From CAYMDS01 sp964653195 (GTDB lineage Bacteria; Patescibacteriota; Microgenomatia; Levybacterales; UBA12049), in the NCBI GenBank assembly GCA_964653195.1, contig CAZZCX010000004.1:17417-81416 (forward strand): DNA of 64,000 bases. The letters are read 5' to 3'. The translations under genes were made by a program, and so were the position numbers. The notes beneath the pieces were generated by a model. The model was not told where the DNA came from. It was given only the letters and a program-made list of their open reading frames with translations, and did not search any database. This document shows positions 26,366-35,553 of the stretch, piece after piece (position 1 is the stretch's first letter; each line of letters opens with the position of its first letter).

Positions 26366-27094
26366 ATGAGATACATTTACAGGAAGAATAATAAATTTCA
26401 AATACGCACAGTTATTCGCTACGGAGGATTAATTATTTCAATTACGGGTTTCTTGTTTCTATTTTATATAATTTATCCTTTTTTGTCCTGGAAATTTTAT
26501 TACGAGCCGGTCTTTGCAGCTGCTGATTTACAAACTCCCATACCAAAAACGACTGTACTTTCCAAGGGAAATTTACAGACACTACTTGCTTCAGCTGTGG
26601 ATTCTATAAATCTAGATTATACTGATGCGAAAAATTGGTTCCCTGACTATAAACCAGCATTTAAAAAAGTTAATGATCCGGGTATTATAACTACATTTAA
26701 TATTTCAATTCCCAAATTAAGAATTAACTATGCAAATGTTTCAACTATTGATACCGATTTGTCAAAACACTTAATACTTTATCCTGGTACAAGTATTCCT
26801 CCTGAAAAAGGTAATGCAGTAATCTTCGGACATTCTTCTATTCCCAGTTGGTTTAATCCTAATAATTACCAGACGATTTTCGCAACACTTCATACTTTAA
26901 AAGTTGGAGACGAAATTCATACTACAGTAAATACTAAAGAATATAGATATATCGTAGAGTCTATTAGGATCACAACTCCTAACGATATGACTATATTTAC
27001 TCAGAATACTGATAACAGCTATCTCACACTGCTCACATGCACACCTCCCGGTACCACATGGAAAAGATTAATTATAAAAGCTAAAGCTAGTTAA
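26366..27094 (+). CDS. Sortase (transpeptidase)
   Basis: 242 aa. An N-terminal membrane span (about 20-40) is followed by the sortase barrel (residues 110-240). Catalytic residues are visible: His156 in VIFGHSSIP, Cys225 in TLLTCTPPG and Arg234 in TWKRLI. Sortases cut a C-terminal sorting signal and join the protein to the cell wall or to a pilin partner. The TLxTCxPxG context is closest to class D/E enzymes. No LPxTG-type substrate was recognised in this window. The gene has its own promoter and appears leaderless. Confidence 0.88.
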   Translation: MRYIYRKNNKFQIRTVIRYGGLIISITGFLFLFYIIYPFLSWKFYYEPVFAAADLQTPIPKTTVLSKGNLQTLLASAVDSINLDYTDAKNWFPDYKPAFKKVNDPGIITTFNISIPKLRINYANVSTIDTDLSKHLILYPGTSIPPEKGNAVIFGHSSIPSWFNPNNYQTIFATLHTLKVGDEIHTTVNTKEYRYIVESIRITTPNDMTIFTQNTDNSYLTLLTCTPPGTTWKRLIIKAKAS

Positions 27095-27108
27095 ATAAGA
27101 ATTTATTG

Positions 27109-27137
27109 ATGACATTACTTCATAAGTTATATACAAT
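27109..27137 (+). promoter_or_regulatory. Promoter of the 52-codon ORF and nucleoside phosphorylase
   Basis: ATGACA (27109-27114), 17-nt spacer, TACAAT (27132-27137), then 6 nt to the ATG at 27144. It aligns well with the sortase promoter 780 bp upstream. Confidence 0.6.
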
Positions 27138-27143
27138 AAATTT

Positions 27144-27302
27144 ATGTATCAAAAAGAACCAAATCGGGTTATAAAATTACTTAGCCAAGTGTGGCCGTAT
27201 ATTTATAGAGGAATAAATAGTACACTTTATTTCGTAATAAATCTAATTAAATCCATAATCAAAGATACTATGCGAATGTTAAAAACGGGAGGCATAGAAT
27301 AA
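27144..27302 (+). CDS. 52-aa hypothetical protein coupled to the nucleoside phosphorylase
   Basis: Not a recognised family. The peptide begins MYQKEPNRVIKLL, has an amphipathic or membrane-seeking middle (WPYIYRG, LYFVINLIKSII) and is basic (pI high). Support for it being real: a good promoter places the -10 box 6 nt before its ATG, and its stop overlaps the next start as TAATG, a translational-coupling arrangement. A GGGAGG Shine-Dalgarno for the next gene lies inside it. It could be a small membrane-associated protein or a leader that couples translation. Confidence 0.55.
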   Translation: MYQKEPNRVIKLLSQVWPYIYRGINSTLYFVINLIKSIIKDTMRMLKTGGIE

Positions 27303-28573
27303 TGGATGAAAAAACCTTCGCTCTTCAAGCGCTTCAAAAAAAACTTGAAGGTAAGAGCCTCAATTACAAAGAGATCTTCGCCATAATGGATGAGATTGCA
27401 CATCGAAAACTAGGCGATATCCTTACCACATATTTTGCTGCTTCAGGCTATACGAGAGGATTTTCAGACGAAGAGATGTACTTCTTAACAAAAGCCATGG
27501 TAGAAACTGGTGATAAACTTACTTTTCCGGGAATTGTGGCCGATAAGCACTCAATAGGTGGTGTACCAGGTACACGAACCACCATGATAATCGTCCCTTT
27601 AATAGCTTCAGCTGGATTTACTATACCAAAAAATTCCTCACGTGCTATAACGACACCCGGCGGGACAGCTGATGATATGGAGGTTTTAGCACCGGTAACT
27701 TTTTCAAAAGAGAAAATTTATGAAATAGTAAAAAAAGCTAATGCGTGTATAGTCTGGGGCGGTGGTGTAGATATAGCTCCCGCAGATGATATTCTAATAA
27801 AAGTCGAGGAGCCTTTAATGTTTGAAAGTTTTGATAAAATATTGGTATCTATAATGGCGAAAAAGGTTGCTTTCGGATCAACCCATATTGTTATAGATCT
27901 TCCTTACGGAAAGCACGTAAAAGCACACTCTGAGAAAGACGCGAATATTCTAAAAGAAAAATTTGAAAAACTAGCAAAAAGATTCAATGTAAAAATCAGA
28001 ATCAGAATTCATAAAACACTTGAACCAGCAGGGCGAGGTATTGGTCCATTGCTTGAAGCAAAAGAAGCACTTAAAGTTCTTGAGCAGACTATCGACAGAC
28101 CTTTGGATTTGGAAGAGCGTTCTGTCAATCTTGCCTCTGAATTACTGGATCTTTGCTTGGAAGATGATTTAGAAAAACAAAAAATCATCAAAAATGAATT
28201 TGGTACAGCAGATAAATACGTCCGTCATCTTTTAACTACTAAAAAGGCGTTGAGCAAAATGAAAGATATTATTCAAGCACAAGGTGGAAATGCAAACGTA
28301 ACTAGCCATAATCTTCATCCAGGAGAAAAAACTTATGATGTATTTTCCACTAGAAAAGTCACAGTAAGTAATTTAAATAGTAAGAATATTTCAATTATCG
28401 CAAAAATTCTTGGTTGTCCTAATGATAAAAAAGCCGGTCTATATTTAAATAAAAAAATAGATGAAACAGCAGAAAAGGGTGAGCTTTTATTTACACTTTA
28501 TAGTACAAAATCCCATCATCTAAATGAGGCAAAAGAATCGCTTGCAAGCTTTCCGATTCTTGAGTATGATTAA
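27302..28573 (+). CDS. AMP/thymidine phosphorylase family enzyme, archaeal type
   Basis: 423 aa. HSIGGVPGTRTTMIIVPLIA and SSRAITTPGGTADDMEVLAP match the archaeal AMP phosphorylase/DeoA group rather than E. coli DeoA. AMP phosphorylase turns AMP and phosphate into adenine and ribose 1,5-bisphosphate, the entry to the AMP-RuBisCO pathway known in some CPR genomes. Archaeal AMP phosphorylases are near 500 aa with an extra N-terminal domain, which this protein lacks, so a nucleoside (thymidine-type) substrate remains possible. No RuBisCO or ribose-1,5-bisphosphate isomerase is in the window. It is translationally coupled to the upstream 52-aa ORF; mltG follows after 5 bp. Confidence 0.8.
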   Translation: MDEKTFALQALQKKLEGKSLNYKEIFAIMDEIAHRKLGDILTTYFAASGYTRGFSDEEMYFLTKAMVETGDKLTFPGIVADKHSIGGVPGTRTTMIIVPLIASAGFTIPKNSSRAITTPGGTADDMEVLAPVTFSKEKIYEIVKKANACIVWGGGVDIAPADDILIKVEEPLMFESFDKILVSIMAKKVAFGSTHIVIDLPYGKHVKAHSEKDANILKEKFEKLAKRFNVKIRIRIHKTLEPAGRGIGPLLEAKEALKVLEQTIDRPLDLEERSVNLASELLDLCLEDDLEKQKIIKNEFGTADKYVRHLLTTKKALSKMKDIIQAQGGNANVTSHNLHPGEKTYDVFSTRKVTVSNLNSKNISIIAKILGCPNDKKAGLYLNKKIDETAEKGELLFTLYSTKSHHLNEAKESLASFPILEYD

Positions 28574-28578
28574 TTTTC

Positions 28579-29553
28579 ATGCGGAAAAAACAAAAAAAAA
28601 CATTTAAACTATTTTTTATTCTCAGTTTTATAATAATTGTTAGTTTAGGATACTTCTTGTGGACAATCAGCACTCAACCTGTATTTAAGAATAAATACTC
28701 ACCTATATCTTTCAGTGTTGAAAAAGGTGCAAATCTTAGGGACATCGCAACAGATCTTAAAAATGCTGGCCTAATTCGCAGTTCTTATACTTTTGTCTTA
28801 GTAACCAAACTTCTTGGCGTTGATGGATCGATCCAAGCTGGATTATTTGAATTATCACCAAGCATGGATACCTTAACTATCGCAAGGAGACTCACCAATA
28901 GTACGACTGATATCAAAGTTACAATACCTGAAGGTAAAAGGGCAGAAGAAGTTGCAGAAATTTTAGGTACACATATTCAATCTTTATCAATTGATGCCAT
29001 TACTCCATCGCTTATAGAATATAATGGCTATCTATTTCCAGATACTTATAATTTCGCTGAGGGCACAACAGTAGATAAAATTCTTGAAGTAATGCGTGCA
29101 AACTTCGAAAGCAAATATCAAACCATAATAAATAAAACCGATTTATCAAAACAAGAAATCGTAACTATAGCATCACTTATTGAACGCGAAGCACGACATG
29201 ACGAAGACAGGGCTCTGGTATCCAGTGTAATTCATAACAGATACAGTATCGGAATGAAGCTTGATATAGATGCCACAATCCAATACGCACTTGGATATAA
29301 CACCTCACAAAAAACCTGGTGGAAGAAAGGACTAACCATCCAAGATTTGGCCACTAATTCACCATATAATACATATACAAATGCGGGTCTACCCCCGACA
29401 CCTATTTCAAATCCAGGCCTTGCTGCACTCAAAGCTTCGGCAAATCCAACTGTTTCTGATTATCTTTACTATATAACAGATAAAAATGGAATAAACCGTT
29501 ATGCCAAGAATCTCGAAGAACACAATGCAAACATACGAAGATACGGCCTCTAA
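28579..29553 (+). CDS. mltG: Endolytic murein transglycosylase MltG (YceG)
   Basis: 324 aa, normal. An N-terminal span (about 10-30) and a LysM-like segment (ISFSVEKGANLRDIATDLKNAGLI) precede the YceG core: IASLIEREARHDEDRALVSSVIHNR with the catalytic Glu, then LPPTPISNPGLAALKASANP. It cleaves nascent glycan strands at the membrane and helps set strand length. It follows the phosphorylase by 5 bp but is functionally tied to MurJ, FtsK and VanW elsewhere in the window. It converges on the YtxH-like gene. Confidence 0.93.
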   Translation: MRKKQKKTFKLFFILSFIIIVSLGYFLWTISTQPVFKNKYSPISFSVEKGANLRDIATDLKNAGLIRSSYTFVLVTKLLGVDGSIQAGLFELSPSMDTLTIARRLTNSTTDIKVTIPEGKRAEEVAEILGTHIQSLSIDAITPSLIEYNGYLFPDTYNFAEGTTVDKILEVMRANFESKYQTIINKTDLSKQEIVTIASLIEREARHDEDRALVSSVIHNRYSIGMKLDIDATIQYALGYNTSQKTWWKKGLTIQDLATNSPYNTYTNAGLPPTPISNPGLAALKASANPTVSDYLYYITDKNGINRYAKNLEEHNANIRRYGL

Positions 29554-29564
29554 GCTCTAATGAT

Positions 29565-29942
29565 TTAAATTCTTTTTTTTATTCCCTTAAAAAATCTGCG
29601 GGTGGCAGTTTTCACTATAGATGGCTGGGGTTCTGAAGCCGGAGCATTCTCTTTTATATCATTTTCATTTCTATCACTGATATTTTCTATAACTTTTTTG
29701 TCTTCATCTAATATAGTCGAAGGGACAAAATCGTCAGCCTTGAATAAATCTTCATCTTCTTCAATTATCTCCTTAATTGTATCTTCCCAATTGCTTATTC
29801 TATCTATTCCCTGATCAACAAGTGTTTTAAGGATTCTTCTACCCTTCTTTGTATTAAAAAGCAATGCAGCAGCTATACCGAGAATAAATCCAAATATAAA
29901 TCCATTATTATTTTTATTATCATTATTAATGTGAGTCAACAT
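29565..29942 (-). CDS. Small YtxH-like membrane protein
   Basis: 125 aa. One N-terminal hydrophobic stretch (GFIFGFILGIAAALLFNTKKGRRILKTL) followed by a basic amphipathic helix is the YtxH/gas-vesicle-GvpP-like pattern. A long acidic region and a basic tail (RRFFKGIKKRI) follow. Function unknown; such proteins are often stress-related. It lies 43 bp after a second small membrane protein in the same direction and is probably co-transcribed with it. Confidence 0.55.
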   Translation of the reverse strand: MLTHINNDNKNNNGFIFGFILGIAAALLFNTKKGRRILKTLVDQGIDRISNWEDTIKEIIEEDEDLFKADDFVPSTILDEDKKVIENISDRNENDIKENAPASEPQPSIVKTATRRFFKGIKKRI

Positions 29943-29985
29943 ATAATATGAAGAAACTTATTGTGGTACTGAGATAGCAAGCTCT

Positions 29986-30267
29986 CTACTTCTTCTCATC
30001 CTCATCTCTGTTTAAAAATGCACGAACCAACTTTGCAACCGTCAGTATTGATCCCGCTTTCAAGCTTGATGTTAATGAAGAAAATGTAGCAATAGGAGCA
30101 GAAATGTTTTCAGTTATACTACCTGCATTATCTAAAACTCGATTCGCCTTTGTTAAAGTATTTCTAACATCTTTCAGTATGTAAAACACCTGTACTCCTA
30201 AAATGACTAATAAAACAGTCAAAACCACAATTACAAGAAGAAGGACTAGTTGGACAGTATCAATCAT
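29986..30267 (-). CDS. Small single-span membrane protein (DUF948-like)
   Basis: 93 aa from ATG 30267 (a TTG at 30288 would add seven weak codons, so it was not used). MIDTVQLVLLLVIVVLTVLL is one transmembrane helix; the rest (LKDVRNTLTKANRVLDNAGSI...) is a helical segment like DUF948 proteins. Function unknown. It is probably in an operon with the YtxH-like gene. A promoter candidate is at 30380-30409. Confidence 0.55.
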   Translation of the reverse strand: MIDTVQLVLLLVIVVLTVLLVILGVQVFYILKDVRNTLTKANRVLDNAGSITENISAPIATFSSLTSSLKAGSILTVAKLVRAFLNRDEDEKK

Positions 30268-30379
30268 ATGAAATTTACAGAGAATCAAAAATGTAAAAAT
30301 GCAAAGTTAAAATCAAATCTAGAAATTCATTTACATTAACTTTAAAATACTATTACATTTTACTCTACAGTATATAAAC

Positions 30380-30409
30380 ATACTACCTTAAAGAAAATAT
30401 CAGTGTCAA
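30380..30409 (-). promoter_or_regulatory. Candidate promoter for the small membrane-protein pair
   Basis: Minus strand TTGACA (30409-30404), 18-nt spacer, TAGTAT (30385-30380). The 5' UTR would be about 105 nt, which is long for this genome, so confidence is moderate. Confidence 0.45.
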
Positions 30410-30426
30410 GAATGAATTGAGTAAGA

Positions 30427-31056
30427 TTATTGCTTAAGCTCAACAATTTTTTCTAAAGTTGTAGATTTTCCGAATCTATTCACAGCTGTTATTGTTATAC
30501 TTGTTTTTCCTGGAAAAATTGACAACGACTTAACGAAAGTACCATCACTCTCAACATATACAGGTGCTTTATTGATACTTACCTGAGCATAAGGGTTTGA
30601 TTTGCCTCTTATTGTCACTGTACCTGCCTTAGAAGATACATTGCTCGACACAAGACTAAGTGGCGGATTTATAACTGCATCTTTATAGGAATAGGCGATG
30701 TATCCGGTAAATGCAAAAAAAGCAAATAGAACAACCAAGGTAGTATATTGAATTTTCAACCGGGGAAGGACTAAATCTGTAGTTTCTGAAAACCTTTCAG
30801 GCAAAACTGCAAAAGCTTTCGCCTCATCTACTTCTCTCCTGTATAACGCTAACGCATCTCTTTTAGATACTCCTAAATACTCTGCGTAATTTGCTATAAA
30901 ACCCCGAGCGTAAGCACTTGCCGGAAGCTTATGATACTCTCCACGCTCAATAGCGCTCAGAAAAAATGGTCGAATCTTTAATGCTTTCGTAACTTCATCA
31001 AGACTGATACCTTTCTGAACCCGTATTTCATGTAATTTATTCCCTAGTTTTATCAT
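30427..31056 (-). CDS. RodZ-like HTH membrane protein
   Basis: 209 aa. An N-terminal helix-turn-helix (GNKLHEIRVQKGISLDEVTKALKI ... ERGEYHKLPASAYARGFI, residues 5-60) has the RodZ/HTH_25 pattern. One transmembrane span (about 103-124) follows, then a small extracellular Ig-like beta domain (VTIRGKSNPYAQVSINKAPV ... FGKSTTLEKIVELKQ). RodZ connects MreB to the cell-wall machinery and supports cell shape. MreB is not in the window. It lies 58 bp upstream of ftsK on the same strand. Confidence 0.75.
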   Translation of the reverse strand: MIKLGNKLHEIRVQKGISLDEVTKALKIRPFFLSAIERGEYHKLPASAYARGFIANYAEYLGVSKRDALALYRREVDEAKAFAVLPERFSETTDLVLPRLKIQYTTLVVLFAFFAFTGYIAYSYKDAVINPPLSLVSSNVSSKAGTVTIRGKSNPYAQVSINKAPVYVESDGTFVKSLSIFPGKTSITITAVNRFGKSTTLEKIVELKQ

Positions 31057-31114
31057 ATCGTTAAAACGTTATCTATTATAATCAAGAATTTGAGCTTACT
31101 TTTTCACAATAATG

Positions 31115-33253
31115 CTAAGATGTATTCAAATTCGTCAAGAACTCATCAGCATTTCTCACCAATACTTCTCTGGGTTTTGATCCTTCCGCTTGGCCGACTA
31201 TCCCTACTTCTTCAAGCTGATCCAGAATTCTGGCGGCGCGTGAGTAACCTATAGACATTTTTCTTTGTAAAAATGAGGCAGATGCAGTATCAAATTGACA
31301 TACAAGCCTCACAACTTCCTCAAAAATAGGATCTCGTCCTGCTCCATCAGAAACTGAACCTATTGCACCGGATTTACCTTTTGCTCCAATAGGCTGATTT
31401 AAAATCTCTTCGGTATACTCAACTGCTACATCTTTTGATTTCAAAAAGTCAACCAAGCGCTTGACTTCTTTTTCTGAAATAAACGCACCTTGAATACGGG
31501 TTGGCTTAGCCTGATCTGGAGGTATATAAAGCATATCTCCACGTCCTAATAATTTTTCAGCTCCTGGGCTATCCAAAATAACTCTTGAGTCAATCATAGA
31601 GGAAACATTAAATGCAATTCGGGCTGGAATATTTGCCTTAATAAGGCCGGTAATTACATTTACTGACGGTCTTTGTGTCGCAATAACCAAATGAATTCCA
31701 GTCGCACGAGCCATCTGAGCTAGCCTTGCAACAGCATCTTCTACATCAACTGGAGCAAACATCATCAAATCTGCAAGTTCATCAATAACGATAACTATAT
31801 AAGGAAGTGCCTGAAAACCCGATAATTCGTTATAGCCTTCAATATTACGAACAGCTCTTTCAGCAAACAATTTATATCTCCTATCCATCTCCTGCATAGA
31901 CCATTTCAGAGCAGAAAGGATCTTATCAGGCTCAACAATTACAGGTGTCAAAAGATGGGGAATGCCGTTATATGAAGTAAACTCCACCCGCTTAGGATCA
32001 ACTAAGATAAGCTTTACCTCTTGTGGTGATGCGCGGAAAAGTAGTGTCGAAATAAAAGCATTAATAAGTACTGATTTACCGGACCCCGTTGTTCCTGCTA
32101 CAAGAATATGAGGCATTTTACTTATATCGGTAACAATCGGCGTTCCGGAAACATCAAGTCCCAATGAAACAGTAAGCTTTGATTTACTTTTTTGCATATT
32201 CTGTGAACTAAGCAAAGCTTTAAGCGGTACAACCTCAAGAGATCTATTTGGAATCTCTATTCCAACTAAATTTCGACCTGGAATAGGTGCTTCAATTCTG
32301 ATCTGACCAGTAGGCGCTTCTGTAGCTAAAGCTAAGTCATTCGCTAGCGAAGTAATTTTTGATACTTTTGTACCTAGTGCTATCTCCAATGCGTATTGAG
32401 TAACTGCAGGGCCTAAATTAACTTCAGCAACCCGAGCCTCAACCCCAAAGCTTTGGAGTGTTTTTTCAATTACTGATGCTATCTTATTTATATCACCACG
32501 CTCAGCTTTTTTACCTGGCTCTTCAGATAGAAGCGATAAAGCCGGGTACTCCCAAATACCAGGAGTTGTATTATCAAGCATATTTGTAACTAATTTTTCT
32601 GATAGAATATCATTCTTTTTAGTTGAAGCAGAAGATGCGTGAGTATTCGAAGATGAATTCACTATTTGTTCTTTCTGCCCACCTTTTATTGTAATCGGCT
32701 TACTTCTATCCAAAACTGCAGGAAGTTTAGCTTTTCTCACAGCTGATAGAGTCTTCCATGGTAACAATTTTTTCGATGTAGTTAAAACTGTTTGTATAAC
32801 TTGTACAATTTCATCAATTGAAGTATCGAAAAATACCACATTGCCTATTAATATTCCGCTAATAAAAATAAGATCTGCAAGTAATCTACCCAGACTACTC
32901 TCCAAAAATAAAAATAAACCTGCTCCCATTAAACCGCTTTTTGTAAGACCGGCAAGTGAGATAAATCCCAGCAAATACCCAATTGCCACATTTGGCCGGG
33001 ATAAATAAAATTTTTTGATTCTAAGACAAAAAAATCCAAAAAAAAGTGGGACTAGTGATGCGAAAAAAGCAGTAGCGCCAAAATAGTCGTTTAGCAAATT
33101 TTGAATCCTTACAGGAGTTGGGCCATTACTTATAAATGATATTAATGATAAACCACTTATACAAAAACACAGTACTGCAAATATACTGTATACTGTTCCT
33201 TTTTTTAAGTTGAAGGAAAATCTTTTCCTTCTTGATCTTTTCTTCCAAAGCAT
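31115..33253 (-). CDS. ftsK: DNA translocase FtsK/SpoIIIE
   Basis: 712 aa, short for FtsK but with every module: about four N-terminal membrane spans (residues 20-160), a short linker, and the motor with Walker A VAGTTGSGKSVLINAF and Walker B YIVIVIDELADLMM. A C-terminal winged-helix gamma domain (TASASFLQRKMSIGYSRAARILDQLEEVGIVG) reads KOPS-type sequences. It pumps chromosome ends through the division septum and activates dimer resolution. The preceding region (33254-33476) has no recognised feature. Confidence 0.93.
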   Translation of the reverse strand: MLWKKRSRRKRFSFNLKKGTVYSIFAVLCFCISGLSLISFISNGPTPVRIQNLLNDYFGATAFFASLVPLFFGFFCLRIKKFYLSRPNVAIGYLLGFISLAGLTKSGLMGAGLFLFLESSLGRLLADLIFISGILIGNVVFFDTSIDEIVQVIQTVLTTSKKLLPWKTLSAVRKAKLPAVLDRSKPITIKGGQKEQIVNSSSNTHASSASTKKNDILSEKLVTNMLDNTTPGIWEYPALSLLSEEPGKKAERGDINKIASVIEKTLQSFGVEARVAEVNLGPAVTQYALEIALGTKVSKITSLANDLALATEAPTGQIRIEAPIPGRNLVGIEIPNRSLEVVPLKALLSSQNMQKSKSKLTVSLGLDVSGTPIVTDISKMPHILVAGTTGSGKSVLINAFISTLLFRASPQEVKLILVDPKRVEFTSYNGIPHLLTPVIVEPDKILSALKWSMQEMDRRYKLFAERAVRNIEGYNELSGFQALPYIVIVIDELADLMMFAPVDVEDAVARLAQMARATGIHLVIATQRPSVNVITGLIKANIPARIAFNVSSMIDSRVILDSPGAEKLLGRGDMLYIPPDQAKPTRIQGAFISEKEVKRLVDFLKSKDVAVEYTEEILNQPIGAKGKSGAIGSVSDGAGRDPIFEEVVRLVCQFDTASASFLQRKMSIGYSRAARILDQLEEVGIVGQAEGSKPREVLVRNADEFLTNLNTS

Positions 33254-33476
33254 AGGCAGAGAAATGCTATAAGAACAGTATCATAATAACACTTAGTGGA
33301 CTATGATACAAGTTACCCCAGCCACAATTAATCATTTACAAAATGATAAACTAATACCTTAAAATAACTAATCGTCGTAAAAAAATAATGGTGTATTTAA
33401 CGATTACAGATTGAGATACATTTACTGTTAATTAATTGAGAAGTAAATTAAATTAAAATTATATTGATTTCTTAAA

Positions 33477-33815
33477 CTACTCTTCAATGAAGCTATTGAG
33501 TAATGAGCTTATAAGGGATAAAACCAAACCAAATAAAATAGCCCAAATTATTCCGTCGATTGAAAACCCAGTAATCAAAGAGTCGGTCAATAAGATCATT
33601 AAGACATTTAAAACCAATGCAAAGAGACCAAAAGTTACTATACTAATTGGTAAAGTTAGAATAAAAAGAATTGGTTTTATAAAAGCGTTAACAACTCCTA
33701 AAACCAACGCAACTATTAACGCTGTTTTGAAAGAATCTATATGAACTCCAGTCAGAAGATATGAAGTGATGAAAACCGCAAAAGCTGAGATCAACCAATT
33801 TACCAAAAATCGCAT
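33477..33815 (-). CDS. Four-span 'phage holin family' membrane protein
   Basis: 112 aa with four hydrophobic segments; the pattern FLVNWLISAFAVFITSYLL ... GVNAFIKPILFILTLPISIVTFGLFALVLN matches the family known as mycobacterial 4-TMS phage holin (PF04020). Despite the name these are mostly chromosomal proteins of unknown role. It starts 10 bp after the clp C-terminal gene, so it is probably the third gene of that operon. Nothing else phage-like is present. Confidence 0.75.
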   Translation of the reverse strand: MRFLVNWLISAFAVFITSYLLTGVHIDSFKTALIVALVLGVVNAFIKPILFILTLPISIVTFGLFALVLNVLMILLTDSLITGFSIDGIIWAILFGLVLSLISSLLNSFIEE

Positions 33816-33825
33816 AAATGGTTAT

Positions 33826-35553
33826 TTAGAACTCCTCACTTAAATTATCCAATCCGGAACCAGTCAACTGACTACCTTGAAGAACATTTTTATTTAAGAT
33901 TTCATTTGCTGTCCCTTGTTGAAAATTGTTAGTGTTAACTATAGTATCTGCGTTGCTTCCTGTATAAGCTCCAGTACTCATTGGTGGAGCTTCAAATACT
34001 GGTGCTGCATCTTGATTTGCTGATGATGATACCGGTGTAACTTCTGGAGCTAATACGCTTAATGGGTCAAAGCTGGTTACCGGTGCGACAGGTGATTGAG
34101 CAGCGCTTTGTCCATCTTGAGGTATCTGCTGGCCATAGTACAATGGCTGTGCTGCGGTTACCTGTGGATTATTATCTAGAGGTGCAGCATTCTGATTTAT
34201 AGGATTTTTTGATGGATCACTTGTTGTGGTATCTGTTGCAGTTGGAGTCACAGCACCTGTAGAAGCCGGATCAGAAGATACCACCTCGCTTTCACCTTTC
34301 GCAAACGCAAATGCATTTGTTTCTCCTTTATAATCAATTTTAATAGTGTCACCTGGCGTAAAATTTCTACCTATTATTTCAAGAGCAATCGGATTCTCTA
34401 TGGAATTTTGAATTAAACGCCTGAGAGGCCTAGCTCCATACATTGGATCATATCCTTCTCGAGCAAGTTTTTCTAATGCTCTATCAGTAATAGACACAGT
34501 ATATCCTTGCTCTTTTAACAACTTCGCTGTTTTTTCTATTCCCAGCTTTGCAATACCGACCATGTCTTCTCGTCTTAATGGTTTGAATATAACAATATCG
34601 TCATACCTATTTAATAATTCAGGACGGAAGAATTTTCTTAATTCATTATTTACAACACTTGATAATTCTGCAAACTCCTTGGCATACTCTGAAGCTGTCT
34701 TTTGAGTTTTAGTGTCAGTATCCTTTAACTTTTCAGTAATTAACGCACTGCCGATATTTGAGGTACATATTACAATCGTATTTTTAAAAGAAATAGTATT
34801 GCCTTTATTATCTGTTAGTCTCCCGTCTTCAAGAAGTTGTAAAAGGATATTAAAAACATCAGGGTGCGCTTTCTCAACCTCATCAAGTAAGACTATAGAA
34901 TATGGTTTAGCTCGAACAGCCTCTGTCAATTGCCCACCTTCTTCATAACCTACATATCCGGGAGGAGCACCGATCAGCTTAGCAACTTCGTGCTTTTCCA
35001 TATACTCGGACATATCAAGTCTGATCATCGCATCATCTCGACCAAATAATATCTCAGCCAGAGTTTTTGCAAGTTCGGTTTTTCCTGTACCTGATGGCCC
35101 AAGAAATATAAATGAGGCAATAGGGCGCTGACCGCTTGCAAGCCCTATCCTACCTCGTCTTACAGCTTCAGAAACTTTCAGCACTGCTTCCTCCTGGTCG
35201 ATCAATCGCTTATGTATTCTTTTCTCAAGCACAAGCAATTTCGCGCTTTCGTCCTCTGTAAGTTTGGATATCGGAATACCTGTCCAGCTTGAAACTACAT
35301 TTTCCACATCACGTTTCGTGACAGCATTTCCCTCCAACACTTCTTCTGCTTTATGCAAATCCTTGTCATCATTATTTAACTGTTGAGGATCAATATTAAC
35401 AGCTTTATTTTGCTCATTTGGTCCAGTTTGCGCTGTAGGTGGAGTAGCATTTTGCCCACTTTGAGTTACATTATCCACCGGTGCCTGAATATTATCCGGT
35501 AAGGGAGAACCTTGAGCTACAGTATTATTATTTAATGGATTTGTATTGTTCAT
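33826..35553 (-). CDS. ClpC/ClpB-type ATPase, C-terminal half (split gene)
   Basis: 575 aa holding only the second AAA+ module: Walker A GPSGTGKT (152-159), Walker B IVLLDEVEKAHP, sensor SNIGSAL and the C-terminal D2-small domain (YGARPLRRLIQNSIENPIALEII). It opens with about 65 residues of Asn/Gln/Pro-rich sequence and ends with about 150 low-complexity residues (424-575) that Clp proteins normally lack. The VGF/LGF-type ClpP-docking loop expected soon after the SN-G sensor is not seen, so docking on ClpP is doubtful. ATG overlaps the stop of the N-terminal half (ATGA), so the two are co-translated and probably assemble. Confidence 0.85.
   Translation of the reverse strand: MNNTNPLNNNTVAQGSPLPDNIQAPVDNVTQSGQNATPPTAQTGPNEQNKAVNIDPQQLNNDDKDLHKAEEVLEGNAVTKRDVENVVSSWTGIPISKLTEDESAKLLVLEKRIHKRLIDQEEAVLKVSEAVRRGRIGLASGQRPIASFIFLGPSGTGKTELAKTLAEILFGRDDAMIRLDMSEYMEKHEVAKLIGAPPGYVGYEEGGQLTEAVRAKPYSIVLLDEVEKAHPDVFNILLQLLEDGRLTDNKGNTISFKNTIVICTSNIGSALITEKLKDTDTKTQKTASEYAKEFAELSSVVNNELRKFFRPELLNRYDDIVIFKPLRREDMVGIAKLGIEKTAKLLKEQGYTVSITDRALEKLAREGYDPMYGARPLRRLIQNSIENPIALEIIGRNFTPGDTIKIDYKGETNAFAFAKGESEVVSSDPASTGAVTPTATDTTTSDPSKNPINQNAAPLDNNPQVTAAQPLYYGQQIPQDGQSAAQSPVAPVTSFDPLSVLAPEVTPVSSSANQDAAPVFEAPPMSTGAYTGSNADTIVNTNNFQQGTANEILNKNVLQGSQLTGSGLDNLSEEF

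Noticed and set aside
33477..33815. Prophage indicated by the holin-like gene
   Set aside because: The family is mostly chromosomal, and no endolysin, integrase, capsid or terminase gene is present.
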